Shown piece after piece: positions 23,111 through 35,732 of a DNA stretch of 64,000 bases (position 1 is the stretch's first letter; the number at the start of each line of letters is the position of its first letter). This DNA comes from Heliocidaris erythrogramma (Eukaryota; Echinodermata; Echinoidea; Camarodonta; Echinometridae). Below the pieces are notes generated by a model. That model made no database searches. It was given only the letters and a program-made list of their open reading frames with translations, and was not told the origin of the DNA. Where the stretch lies: positions 42,791,750-42,855,749 of the forward strand of contig CM046858.1 in assembly GCA_025617745.1 (NCBI GenBank), read 5' to 3'. A program made the translations under genes and the position numbers.

Positions 23111-23797
23111 GTTGATTTGTATGTGTGTGTTTATCCAAAGGATACAAAGAATGTAAAAAGGGAAGATCAGATTGAACACCAAATCCACACAGACGATACC
23201 GACACTGTTCCGACGAAACCCGGTATGCCGACTGAATTCAAAGAACCAGCCGGAAAGTTTATTTACCTTTTAGGATCTGACCGAGTAATCGGAACCCCCA
23301 GGTCGGGGTTGGGCGCGCACGCTCTTGAAATTGGCTTAAAAGCTGGAAAGGGGACGTGCTGCCATGCAAAATGGGCGTCGGGGTGGATGTCGGGATCTCG
23401 AATTTTCTATTACGCGCGTGCACACACGCTCAGTCTAAATAGTATACAATTATCAGCTGCTGGTCTGGATGATGAGTCATTAGTTACCCGAGACCCCTTA
23501 CCTAATGGTATTTCAATTGACTCCTCCATTCGAGGTTTGTCTCTGAAGTGGCCAACAGGGCTGGTTTGTGATAAAAGAGATGTGAAAAACACATTACCTC
23601 TAGATATGAAACTATTCTTCATTTTGGGGCTGTTATGATATATTTTAGAAGAATTATAGCTGACTTTTCGTTCTTGGTATACCAGGCACATGACCATTGT
23701 GCTTCTGATCAAAAAGTTAATGTGAATTGAATTTAATTGAATTTCATCACACATCATTGATTTAAATCATTGTTCATAAACATGTGACAGAGTTTAT

Positions 23798-23800
<3 letters not shown>

Positions 23801-23829
<29 letters not shown>
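23801..23829. repeat. (TA)n microsatellite
   Basis: A perfect TA tract of about 29 bases. Confidence 0.95.
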
Positions 23830-23831
<2 letters not shown>

Positions 23832-23983
23832 GTAAGGAAATAACATATACAACAGCTTTGGCAACTCTCGTGGAAATAAAAACAATGTGAAAGGAAATGA
23901 GAGAATAATGGTTGCGTAACTTAAATCAAAGTTCCCCAGAGCTGTCCTCCCTTTTTGAATTTTTTGCAAAGGTTGAAAAAAAT

Positions 23984-24054
23984 GTTTCCGCCGGGAATCG
24001 ACCCCGGGTCGTTGGCTTAGCACGCCAATGCCTTAACCACTAGACCACGGAGAC
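23984..24054 (-). tRNA. tRNA-like sequence with Pol III terminator (possible pseudogene or SINE head)
   Basis: The minus strand folds as a 71-base cloverleaf: acceptor GTCTCCG / CGGAAAC with one mismatch (C3-A70), an A-box TGGTCTAGTGG, an anticodon arm TTGGC-GTGCTAA-GCCAA (loop bases 34-36 GCT), a four-base variable loop, and a perfect T arm CCGGG-GTCGATT-CCCGG. TTTTTTT starts two bases after the acceptor, a proper Pol III terminator. A GCT anticodon would read serine, but tRNA-Ser needs a long variable arm, which is absent. So the identity is doubtful; it may be a mutated alanine- or valine-type tRNA copy. Confidence 0.5.
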
Positions 24055-24118
24055 GGGTCAGTGGTTTCGGCGACACCAGATTCAATTGACCGACAGATTG
24101 ACAAATCTTCAACCTTAT

Positions 24119-24149
24119 TAATATATATATATATATATGTATATATATA
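24119..24149. repeat. (TA)n microsatellite
   Basis: TA run with one G interruption, just upstream (minus strand) of the tRNA-like locus. Confidence 0.9.
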
Positions 24150-26629
24150 AACTAAAATATAGATAACATTTAGAGGGTAGAGTAGAAGTATAACATATGT
24201 CCAATGGAAGGTAAGTACAACATAATGCAATGGAAAATATGAACATCGAATTCATTGTAATTTATGATAGTATCCTAAAAGGTATTATGTTAAACATGCA
24301 TAGCTACAGAAAAATATACACATAACGCTTTTAAATCGAGTCATTTTGTTTTATCTACATAAATATATTACTTTGGCAGTAGGCCTATTTAAGAAGCAAT
24401 ATAAATTATAATAATATCCCCAAGATATTTATGTCAACATACAAATACTATGTAATGACGCTTACCTATAATTATGATAGCAATAGAAATTACAGGTTAC
24501 AATTGCCAGTTATCAGGTAAGACATACATGCACATGTGTACCGAAGAGTATAATTATACAAACTCTACAGCCATGGAAAAAATTATTAAACCAAGAATGG
24601 TTACTGATTTTTGTGGTAAGAAGGAAATAAAATATCACAAAAGCAAGGCATAATTGCTGGAATTTGGTATTCATTCAATGAAATACAAAGACAAATCATT
24701 TTTATAATTTTGTTTGCATATTATAGTACCCTTATTACAGAAGCTTGGTCTAATAATATTTTGTAGGGCTCTACGAAAGAAAAAAAAAGATTCTCTTCCA
24801 GTCAAATGATACTATAAGAATATTAAATTCATCATGATCATAACACTTAAAGACCAAGTTTGATATCGTATACATGCCCATGCATATAGACTTACAGATG
24901 ACCCTTTGCATTGAGTATATGATCAGATAATATATAGCTGGTCATGTTTTATCTCTTTAGGGGCTGTCTTTATTTGAATAAATGCAAACGAAGTCAAAAT
25001 GTGAACCATCAATGCCAGAATTCAGCAGAACGTTATCGAGTTCCTTAGAGATCACTTTTATCCAATAAATGCTCAAATAAATGATTCTTGTATGAAGACA
25101 ATACAAATATATATTCCATCTACCTCATTTCTGTTATTCAACTCTAAGACGGAGCAATATATATCCGAATCTATTATGTTTTTACTTTTTAATATTTAAG
25201 CTGTGCAAGCTCTGTTATTGTTGCATATTACCAACGTATTTTCATGTATAAGAACACAAATAAGGCAATAAATTTTGCCTTAGTGTCATCGTGAAATTGC
25301 TAAGTATTGAATACGGTTTCATTTTATTGAAAAGGCAACCCAAGCAGCAGTATTTTGGAACCAAGAAAAGTAATGCATCCTATTGAATGTTACTGAACTT
25401 AGAACATCTTCTTGAATTAAAGTTTTAAAAAGGACGAATTATATTTTTTTAATCTGATTCAAAGATTATTGTGAAATCATGCAGAAAACTCGTACAGAAA
25501 AATCATAATAGCAAAAATGAATCTTTTTCCTGAATCTTTGTTTAATGGCTTTGATGACTTGGTACTAGTTGTAATATCACCTTGGTGTTTTTTTATATAT
25601 AGAACTAGAAGGGTATTACCTAATCAATTTTAATAGGATAAATAGCGTAGTATGGTATTATAGCCTATTTTAAATTATTAATGGAGTTATTTTTCGGGAA
25701 TATTATCCAAAATGTAGCTGATAAACCTGGTACAGCTCTGTCATCAATTAATTACAGCGTTAATAGTTTTATGTCAAACATTTCGTACATTTCTGTTTTG
25801 TTATTTATTTGTATGTATTTGTTTACCATATTTTCCGTTTCACAATAAACAAACATAAACGATATGTAGCAATTTCCTATGTTTAATATAATACAGTGCA
25901 TTTAATAAATATTTATCCATAATTATGAAATAATCAAGAATTAGGTTAATGGAGTCTTTTTGGTCCGACAAAATTTTGGTAAGAAAAATGATCGTTTCAA
26001 ATTGTGTACTAAGATAAAGCTGCAAAATAAGACATTGGAAAAGGAAAGAAAACCAGAACATGAAGATTAGGGGATTTGGAACAGGTGCGAATACCATTCA
26101 TGAGGCTCGTGTTCATGACAAATATTCACACTAAATTCAAGATTATCCAAATTAGATCTCAAATGTTGATTTCGAAATTGTATCGTACCCCACTATCTTA
26201 CTTTATTCATTGCTTGATGATGTACTGACTTGAAGAAGTTTTGTATTTATGGTAAAAAATAGTATTAACATTAATAATAATGCTATGATAATTATTTTTA
26301 TAATTATAACGATTGAAAAAAAACTATTAAAAAGACAATAGCAATATAATTTATTCAACGCAATTTTCTGATAGAGTACAATTCAACGCGTTACAACATA
26401 ATGTCAGTAAGTAAGGAAGCTACAATGTAAGCTACCTCGCTATCCGATCATGTTGAAAATTAAGATGCCAACGTCACACGAGAACAGGTTTAATTGATTT
26501 AGCATTCAAAATTAATGACACACGTGTATGTAACGTGAACACCACCACCCACACACGTGGACATAAAGACCAACTAAATTTGTTAAAGGTAACATCTTTT
26601 AGGCTATGATATTAAATAGTCAAACAAGC

Positions 26630-26805
26630 GTTGTGGCGTGCGCCTGTAATCCAGCTACCAGTGGAAGTTATAAACTGATTCAGCGGACCCAGGTTCGAGA
26701 CTGAGTCACGTCTTTCGGATGGTGACGTTAAAGGTCGGTCCCAGACGTAAATAATCATATCTGATTGATACACGTCTGTAAAAACCCAATTACATACATA
26801 CATAC
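26630..26805 (+). mobile_element. SINE with a 7SL/Alu-domain-like head
   Basis: The head reads GTTGTGGCGTGCGCCTGTAA then TCCAGCTACCAG, very like the conserved 5' domain of metazoan 7SL RNA (GTGGCGCGTGCCTGTAGTCC-type). It is followed by GCGGACCCAGGTTCGAGACT, comparable to the second conserved 7SL loop region. The body GTCTTTCGGATGGTGACGTT and the TACA-type tail (CATACATACATAC) are typical of invertebrate SINEs. The relation to 7SL is by eye and needs a covariance-model search. Confidence 0.55.
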
Positions 26806-27446
26806 GTTAGGAGTATTACAATAATCTATGAAAAAACTATGAGACTTTCATGCAAAAATAAAAAGTGTAGGTCATTTCACAGCAATTTATGTATTGGTAC
26901 TACAAAACTGAAAGAAGAAAGCTTTAAAATTGTCATTTGAATTCCTTTTCCCAGCATCTCAGTACAGAAAAAAAATTGTACAAAACGAATACTTTTATTG
27001 TCTCTTATAAATTGGAATGGTACCTTATCCCCATCTAATCGAAATATATTCTAGCAAATACAATTTGCCCAGAGGCCGACACATAAATATTGTGGCAACT
27101 ATAATGGTTGGTAAAAGACATGAAATTGATTTTCAATGTGTCCATCTAACATGCCTTACTGCTTGATTAACTGTATTTCTTCTTTTACCCAAAAAGTGAT
27201 GACGTAAGAGATCTGTGTCTGAAGCGGTGAATGACACAAAGGTAGTTCAGTTTTAAAGTTAATCTTGAGTTGTTTGAATTTACGAAATTTCCCCTGGAAA
27301 TAAAATATACGAATTTTATAGGAATCGTATACTTTAATCAAACTAATTTATTCAGTTAGAATGGGAAGTTGAAGATTATTGTTTTCATTAAGTATTCGTA
27401 GCTGTAGAAAGGTAGAAAGTGGACTAAATCACTATAACTCGTTGTT

Positions 27447-27767
27447 CTCTTATTCCGATGTAAGTTTTTGGGATGCAGGGTGGACCAGTACTAACACCGG
27501 GGTTCTCCCTCACCGTTCACGAGCAGCACATATGGGTTCTTAACTTGAAGAGGTGGTCACTCTCCTACCGTAGAAGACTCCGATAACGTCCGTTCCTAGG
27601 GACACAGTGTTTCCTTTTTCACTATAACCTAGCTTGCGTCTATGGAACAGGGGATGGGCACGTTAACACCCATCGAAGGCTTCAGTCATCGGCCTGTGCT
27701 GGATTCAGACCAACGATTGTTGGTTTGACCGGCAGATGTTTTTCCGACTGAGCCAACTCGCCTCTTC
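27447..27767 (-). mobile_element. tRNA-derived SINE
   Basis: On the minus strand the 5' part GGCGAGTTGGCTCAGTCGG contains an A-box (TGGCTCAGTCGG) and, about 45 bases later, a degenerate B-box (GGTCTGAATCC). A unique body of about 230 bases follows. The end is uncertain. The family was not identified. Confidence 0.5.
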
Positions 27768-28501
27768 GATATCGGGCTGCAATGTTGCGATATCGGGCTG
27801 CACATTGTTGCATTGACGTCAACGTCAATGCTCTGTTCTCGTTCGTGTTCTGCATTCTTCTTCTTCTTCTTCTTCTTCTTCCTCTGCAGCCATTTGTTTT
27901 GCATGCAGTTCTTGTTCTCTATAGTCACATTATGTGCATATTATTATTGACGATTTTATAATAGCATTTTATTATTGACGATTTTAGAATAGCATTTTGA
28001 TGTATTTCTGTCTACGTGTACGTTTAAATAAGAAAAAAAAAGAGACTTTTCTCCACTGTCAAAAACCATAAATTTCAGATAATATAATTCGAACTTGATG
28101 TTAGACGTGCACATAGGGTAGCAAATGTGTTACTCATGGAGGGTGCTGGAAAGTTCTATCCGCCTCATGAACGACTGTAACGATGTGCTCCAGTGACAAT
28201 TCCTCTGCGTTCAACTGCTAACACTTGTCGAATTCCCGACTTTAACTCTGGATCCATTTTATACCTAGCCTTCAACCCAGATCGAATATCAGCAACTTGT
28301 CCCATCAATTAACTGATAATTAGACAGTGATTATGTCCTGATAAATTTGTTTTATTCATGACGTAATCAAGGCATTCTGTTTCACATGATACCAAAGAAT
28401 TTTTGACAGTGTCGTGCATGAATGGAATTTAACGGTTTAAAATGAGTGGAGTCAGAACTTGTTGCGCATAATGAAGAATGTGATTGTTTAAATACAAGCA
28501 G

Positions 28502-28503
<2 letters not shown>

Positions 28504-28533
<30 letters not shown>
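28504..28533. repeat. (CA)n microsatellite flanking a MITE
   Basis: A perfect CA run that ends exactly where the element at 28534 begins; a second CA run follows the element from about 28729. Confidence 0.95.
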
Positions 28534-28538
<5 letters not shown>

Positions 28539-28729
28539 ACATGGCTTTACTTCCGAGGACAACTATTGTTCCTCTATTGTTACTCGTCCTCGGACAGTCG
28601 ACGGAATAAGGCATAAATTAATTGTTCGACGTTCGAGGACTATTGTCCGGCTTCCGAGGACCATTGTTGTCATGATTTTTTTCTTGTTCTCTGTCCGAAA
28701 ATGTCCTCGGACATAATGCTAAACAAACG
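28534..28729 (+). mobile_element. MITE in CA microsatellite, copy 1
   Basis: Terminal inverted repeats are CGTTTACATGGCTTTACTTC then CGAGGAC at the left and GTCCTCGGACATAATGCTAA then ACAAACG at the right. GTCCTCGGA-type motifs recur inside. The same 196-base element lies in the opposite orientation at 35733-35930, again between CA/GT tracts. No coding capacity. Confidence 0.8.
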
Positions 28730-30851
28730 CACACACACACACAAAATAAATAAACTTAAAACTAAATCACAGATAAGGACAAACAAAGATAAATGATCTT
28801 TTATGATGTTCCTTTAATCATCATTCAACATGTTTGCAACTTTGAAACGATACTAGAGTCCATAATTAGTCCAAATGTGACTGAAAGACAAAATGAAAAT
28901 TAGGCACTGGGGATTTCAATAGATCTAACTCTCCTAGCTGCGCAATCCGTTTTGACATTTTTGGTTATTACAAGGTTATATTTCGAAGATTCCGAGATCT
29001 ACCACCAAAAATGTGGTGTCCTATTAATTAAGAAATTTCTTTTGAATTATGTTGGTAAATCATGTTATGTTTATTTCACGAGATATTGTTGTGAAAGGCT
29101 GGGTTTCGTTTTATTAGAAAACACATATACATTATTCGTGTACGGTTTGTCACAATCACAATAGTGTTTTTCTTTAGAGAGCAGTGAGTAAAGAAAAGTC
29201 ATTTCCATCTTCGGATAGTGATATAAGATGCAACAGGGTGTTGAAAACATACTAAGTGCTATAATGTAACACGGCCGTGAATGCACTCTTTATTTGATGT
29301 CTCACATAAAATAAAGGAATACGAAAGGCATTATTTCATGACCGTTACAATAAGAAGAAATTCTCACAAAATGAAAAATTCAATGTCATGTTGCATATCC
29401 ATTTAGAAATTTTAGTTGTCTGAAAAGAATTTGCTACTTTAGCTTCACGAATATTCGAAATTGCTGATTGATGGCTACGTGATGGACTGTTTCAGTTTTA
29501 TAATCAGGATTGAAAGATATCTACAGCTTGTAAGCCGAATCCATTCTCAGTTAAGACAATAAATCCTCAAATTGTTTATACTCATGATTACAGCATGAAT
29601 TATATAAACAAGATGGCAAATAAACTACAGACATGAGACACCAATGGTAGCGCACAGTTTAGATGTTGGAACGGCAGTGTGTGAAATGAAGAAAAGCATA
29701 ATACCACCGACCTCTTTAAGAAGTGATATTTTAAGTTTGTATCTCTAATTCATATCTTAGGCACTCAGAAACACAAATAGAGGAAATTTAAAGGACCTAT
29801 GGAAGGTGAAGGTGCATCTTTTCTCGATTCCTTTTACGGCACTGACTATATTTCAGGAACTTGATCTGGACACCCCTTCTTGATGGCGCCAACGGGCTAT
29901 AGCAGAATGATATTCAAGCATAGCATGCCTCTCTGTAACGTAAGTACATGTGGATCCAAGAGGGGCGGGGGAGGGTGATTAGGGGTCGTACTATGAACTG
30001 ATATTTTTCATTGTATTCATATGGTGCTGTGTAGTGGACTCCTGAAGATCATGGCGATAACATGGGCTACATTATAATCCATATCTTAATCGAATTAGCC
30101 CGTTGCTCCCTCAACCCAATGTTACTCGCGCGCATCATCACTGGAAATGTAATTGTGTCTTCCCTGCCGGCCCTTGGGTTAAACACGATTTGAGTTTTAT
30201 TGCGTTGATAATCATCTACCTGCAATAACACTGCAAATTGCCCCATCCACAGACAATGAATTATTCCATGATAAAGCAATGCTGACTGACTATCTGCCCC
30301 GTTGAGTATAAAATTTGATTATCTAGCACTTAACTGATAAAACATTTTAACCAATGATGCATTTTGTCTAGTTCAACATGAATAATTCAAAATAAAATTA
30401 AATAACCAACAAAAAAATTTGGGCGTGGAAAAGAAATCCCGTATATCTGATGTACTTAGTTTTCAAAAGATAAGTTCACCCCCTAAAGAGTCGCTTACCA
30501 ATACAATAGTACACTCCAAATACTGAACTTTAAATCTGGACTGGACACTACCTACCCATAATACTAACCTTAAACCTAGCCTAAAACCCCAATCCCAACC
30601 CTACATCTTTGACGAAATAAAACAGCCAGGAGCAATTTTCGCAGAAGCATTTCGTACTATAGCACGGTGGAAAGACAAAAAAAAAAAACACGATAGTTCG
30701 TACTAAATTGAAAGGCGTATATCAATGCAACAAAACAAGATGTAGACGTACATGTACAGACAGATGTTATTATCAATGTTATGATGAATTATTGAAATGA
30801 TGGGATGATAAAGTCATGGATGGTTGATGTTTTATATCTTCATGTTCTTAC

Positions 30852-30920
30852 CTTTGCGTGAATCGCCCGCCACATTCCGAGTAGCGGGCCGCGGTTTGCC
30901 CTTTGTGTTTGGTAAGACAT
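30852..30920 (-). CDS. transgelin-like gene, alternative first coding exon H (divergent)
   Basis: The exon starts MSYQTQRANRGPLLGMW and ends R-A-I-H-A-K before GTAAG. A-N-R-G-P marks it as the transgelin-type class, but the following Tyr-Gly is Leu-Leu-Gly and a six-residue extension precedes the motif, giving 23 residues. The end R-A-I-H-A-K resembles R-A-I-K-I-K of exon G, so H and G may be sisters. It was recognised by motif, phase-0 lysine end, consensus donor and GCC-ATG-T start context, not by an open frame. A TTATAA element about 330 bases upstream (31252-31257) is a weak TATA candidate. It is the least certain of the eight, because its motif match is weaker. Confidence 0.76.
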
Positions 30921-32597
30921 GGCGACAGATGACTAAGAAACAAGGAATTAACGAAATTACAAGCTCCAGTATCAAACGTTCCTGCAAATTGCTGCACTTA
31001 TTAGCCACGATATATCACCACTCTCTCCTGAAATTAATATTCTGATTTATTTCCAATATAGTGTGGTGATTAATCCTTAAAATGTTCGCCCGGAAAAAAT
31101 CCGATGGATTTGACGAAACACTGGGACGGGAGAAAAGTGATCAAAGAATGTGGAGAGATAATGATTATCAGCTGTGACCGATTCGAGGAAAGTTAAATGA
31201 TTTGGTTCTACTCCTACCAGTCCCTGCCTTGGCCAGGTCCCGGTCCAAATATTATAAGAGGTGTTAATTACACCCCCTCCATTATTACGTACACATCTTC
31301 ATTACAGATAGGTAGCGATATTGCTTACACCGGAGGCAGGGTTGTCTGATATTGTCTTAATGAAATCAACATGTTGATGGTGTGAAATTTTAGTCGTAGG
31401 CAAGAGTCCGAAAAGAATTTCAGGGGGTTGGTTACGTGTTGGACGAGGTGTATGCAACTACAGCACACAAATTTCTACTTCCATGCCCAGAGATAAGCCT
31501 CACAATTATATTTAGTGGGTAAGAAGTAACATAAAATTGTGATTTAGGTCAATCTTGACATTTGTATTTCACAAATAAATCCGTTTTCCCCACAGGAGTG
31601 TGGCTGTGTGTTTATGTGTGTGTGGGGGGGGGGGGGAGGCTTTATGTTAGCGCTTTTTATCATATAACTTCGGTTAGTATTATGCTTTCGATTCATAGGT
31701 TTGTAGCATAATAGCAATATCTTCCTTTTAAAAAAAATCAGGGAAAGAGAGCATGGTTTTGTTTAGAATGGCATTACACCAGGCCCAAAATACCCAAAGT
31801 GTATTGGATTCATGTCAGTGGTTGATGATTAACTAGATTAAAATTGTCAGACCAAGTGCGATCAATAGCGTCTATCGTATTTTTGAAGGGGCAAGTAAAC
31901 TGGTGAGCAACATTTATTTTCTTGATAAAACAAAATTAAAATAACAAAAACATCATCCTACCATAATGGATGTACAAAAGGGAAGTGTTTAGGTGGTTGG
32001 CAAATGCATACGTGCAGCGACTTTCAAGGTTTGGAATCCATTTAACATCTTTATTATGTTCTGGGGTTTTGCATATATCTGAAAAGCTATCTCCAGCAAG
32101 GGAGGTAGGGGACTATCTTTTGACTAAATTTTAGTATGATGACATATGACAAATGGGTAAGTGTCATTTTATCGTAAAAGTAATGACATGTTTGAACTTG
32201 TATCCAGAGAGGTCTTTTTTTTACACGGGATAACAAGGAAGTACTTAAAGATAAGTGTCAGTATAGTCAGGTAAATTGCATTGTGAAAGGTAGTTTGTGG
32301 GTTTTTTATTTATAGGCTATGTTCTAAAATTTACATAATTAAGTGACACAGTCTCACTGATAATCGTATACAATGGAAAACACTGCACACATGGGTATAT
32401 ACACTACATAATTATATAGGTGACATCTAATATTTGCTCCAAAGTTTTAATTTTTTTCTCAAACGATATTCGTAAGTTCAGTGGCAGTTATTTTCAGATA
32501 TTTAAAAAAAATCATAATCATAATATATTTACCAGTTGGGGAAGGATATAACTATGCATTTTGGTGTATTTCAAAAGACCATTAATTGATGGTTATT

Positions 32598-32642
32598 ATT
32601 ATTATTATTGAAAGATTATTATTATTATTATTATTATTATTA
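32598..32642. repeat. (ATT)n microsatellite
   Basis: TTA/ATT trinucleotide repeat, broken once by GAAAG. Confidence 0.9.
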
Positions 32643-33600
32643 TTTCTTTTAATGCAATATCCTCTCACAAAAGCTTGAGTTTTTACCTACCAAAGAATAT
32701 CAGCCGTTATTTTTGCATCTTTCATTTTCTCATCATCTTTTAAAGGCTATTCAAAACAACTTCCTGGAATTACAGAATTAAGAAAAAGAAAAAAAAGTTT
32801 CATCAATCATAAAACTTTCTCTCTCATATCGCAGTGCTCAGTATGTTCTCTGCATCAATGATGAAAATTGTATGAAGGGATAAAACACTTTTGTGACTAT
32901 ATTGACGCCTAGAAGTTCATACCCTTGTTCAAATAACCCATACTGTATTACCGCGTCCAGCATGTTGATTAGAAATAATCCTCTCTTGAATTTACTTGAG
33001 TAATTGCTAGTTTTATAGGGTAAACGGTATGGATTTCGTTAATTTGTATTTCTCTGTACAGCTAGTAGGTCCAAGACAAAAGGAGTAATTATTTCTTTTC
33101 AGATAGGTTTGAAAATTATTGATGGTGTTTCAGCGATATAAAAAGCAATGATATGCTATTAAAACACACTATTCTTCGTTGGGAATTCCCAATTTTCCTT
33201 TATCTGCGATCTCTAAAAAAAGATTGCAGTATGTTTTCAAGTCATTTCAACAACATGGTTCATTCCTTAATGAGCGAATCATTAGTTAAAGGATGAAATT
33301 AATTCGTGACATACCTAGTCCTGATGAATACTAAAATATGTATTTTCTCGAAAATACAGGCGTTCCATATCGAAAGTTTTGAGGGGAGAGATTCCCCAAG
33401 GGGTGTCCAGAGATTTGAAAATTAATGGAATTCAATATTACCTATAAAGGAGTCATGGGAGTGGATACCACAGCATCATAATATGTGTGAGTTTGAAGAC
33501 CAGTAGCGATAACTGGGGCAAACATATTTGATGTATACCTTATACTGGTTATGACATGACCGCGAAACATTTCACCGTGTGTGGGCTTATTTCCATTATG

Positions 33601-34254
33601 TTGTTTGGTTCATGCGGTGTATGTCCGCACATAGTATGTCCAATTTGGTCTCACAGCGTACACTTGTTGAGCAGACGCTCATTAGAATTCGAGCGGTCAC
33701 TGGGGTGTGGGTGAGGGTGTGCGTGCCTTACCATAAGTGGAAGAATGCCATTCTGTCTCCCTGAAATGCGATACGTTAGACGAATGAGTTCACACATACC
33801 GCTCTTGGGAGGGCATCTCGGATCTGAAAGCAAAGCGCTTCGTACAAGAGAGATTTGATTATGTTATCCATCGCCTGCATCTTCATTAGCATCAACCAAA
33901 GTTTTGTGAAAAAGGGTATAAGTTATGTTGTTTGGTTCGTGCGGTGCATGTCCGCACAGAGTATGTCCAATTTGGTAACACAGCGTACACTTGTTGAGCA
34001 GACGCTCAGTAGAATTCGAGCGGTCACTGGGGTGTGGGTGAGGGTGTGCGTGCCTTACCATAAGAGGAAGAATGCCATTCTGTCTCCCTGAAATGCGATA
34101 CGTTAGACGGATGTGTTCACACATACCACTCTTGAGGGCATCTCGGATCTGAAAGCAAAGCGCGTCGTACAAAAGAGATTTGATTATGTTATCCATCCCT
34201 GCATCTTCATTAGCATCAACCAAACTTTTGTGAAAAAGGGTAAAAGTTATGTTC
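33601..34254. repeat. 327-base tandem duplication
   Basis: The block beginning TTGTTTGGTTCATGCGGTGT at 33601 recurs at 33928 with about 95 percent identity by eye, and the second copy ends near 34254. A minus-strand open frame of 147 codons runs across both, giving a repeated peptide with L-V-D-A-N-E-D-A-G and H-P-H-P-H-P motifs. I could not relate this peptide to a known family, so coding status is undecided. Confidence 0.85.
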
Positions 34255-34635
34255 TTTTGACCAGAACCCAACAATTGCTGTGAAAGTAGGCTCTTCTTGT
34301 TATACATCCAAAGACTCGATCATGGCATGGCTCATGGGTTCATACTCTACCGTTTCGTCCATTTTAATGAAACGTATAGAATAAAAACCCTTCAAATTTA
34401 GGCATTGGCTTTTACATTAAAGTCTATTTTTTCATACAGAATCTGAATAACAATGGAATAATCAACATGATCAAGGAGCAATAAAGAATACTAGTACATG
34501 ATAAGCGATTCCGGATATAAAGTTATAAAATCCGGATCATACTCTGAGTACTGAGTTCTTTGCATTAAAAAAAATATAAACATGAATTTTGATATATTGC
34601 TTCATGATGTTTTGAACAATTTTATGCAGTCTAAT

Positions 34636-34789
34636 GGGGTGTTACAAGAAAGTTGCGATTGATTGCAAGTTGCAACTGATCGGTGCTGACCAATCAAAAT
34701 CATTGTTGCAAGCGCATCTTCTTGAATGGGCAGACCCTGAACCATTCAGAATGGTTGTTCTAATTTGCTTTACAATTTGCAACACCCCA
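34636..34789. mobile_element. MITE-like element with GGGGTGTTRCAA ends
   Basis: GGGGTGTTACAAGAAAGTTG at the left and TTTACAATTTGCAACACCCC at the right form an imperfect inverted repeat around about 120 bases, including a GACCAATCA core like those in the other MITEs here. Confidence 0.5.
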
Positions 34790-35732
34790 TAAGATAGTTA
34801 AAGTGAATCGTAGACCTAAACATACAGTGTCTGATTGCGCTCTCATGAAACTGTATAGAAATCTATAGGATCTCCGAAGCTGCACATGTGGGCAAGACCA
34901 AGGTATGTCCATACGTTACCAAGTATTTGGGATTGTACTACAGAACTGTCAACAACAAAAAATGCAGAATGTCATTTTATTTGATGTTTTGTCTGATCCA
35001 CACTGTAGGAGGCCTATCAGCTTGATACAGTCATCAGATATACTAGAAATCTTAGATGTGGTCGGTACAGTATATCGAATAGCTCGGACTTGGCAAAGGA
35101 GCAGTTTCTAACGTGAGAGTATAGTAAAGAAGAACTTAAAGTAAAGAACTTTCCCCAAAGCTGAGCCAGTGGTGTATTCAGCATAGCGTGGTGAAGATGT
35201 TCACCAACCCCCCCCCCCCCCACGGCAGCCCAATTAATGTTTATTAATATATGGATACGCCACCATTCCAATACTCACACTCCCATGCACACATGCACTT
35301 GCTATGTACAGGGGGTGTGTTAGACATTTAGTTGTCGGCTATAATAATTGTACCTAATCACTGAAACGCTATTACAAAGACTTTTAAGAAATCAACTCGA
35401 GGCAATTCCAATACTCCGATTTATTACCTATAGAAATTATGTTCACGTAATGTTCGAACGTGTCAATAGGTGACGCACAAGGCCATTGGAATTGCCTAAT
35501 GGGTAAATTTCTTTGCAAGCGTGTTCTCAATAGTTATCAGCTATTATAATCTTAGTTCATAATAATTATGAGGGCGATCGTATAGCTATCTGTCTAAATT
35601 TCCATTCTCTCTCCCTCTGTCTTAACCTCTCTTTTGATAAGTCGGTTTACATGCCTAAAGTAAATTTTAATGTTCATTTTCTCTACAAGAGTTTGCTTGT
35701 GTGGGCGCGTGTGTGTGCGTGTGTGTGTGTGT

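Larger units (their letters stand above)
23111..30851. other. interval between first exons H and F
   Basis: 7.7 kb with no recognised exon. It contains TA tracts near 23801 and 24119, a tRNA-like locus at 23984, a 7SL-like SINE at 26630, a tRNA-type SINE at 27447, a TTC run near 27855 and a MITE in CA repeats at 28534. A plus-strand open frame of 173 codons at 23117-23638 overlaps the promoter area of exon F and is treated as chance. Confidence 0.5.

Noticed and set aside
23117..23638. Plus-strand open frame of 173 codons opposite the promoter of leader F
   Set aside because: No recognisable domain, mixed composition, no splice or promoter support, and it lies over the presumed 5' UTR and promoter of leader F. 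Its length is probably chance helped by locally higher GC.
29884..29942. Plus-strand mini-frame M-A-P-T-G-Y-S-R-M followed by GTAAGT
   Set aside because: It resembles a first exon by layout but has neither leader motif, is on the other strand, and ends in asparagine rather than the phase-0 lysine.
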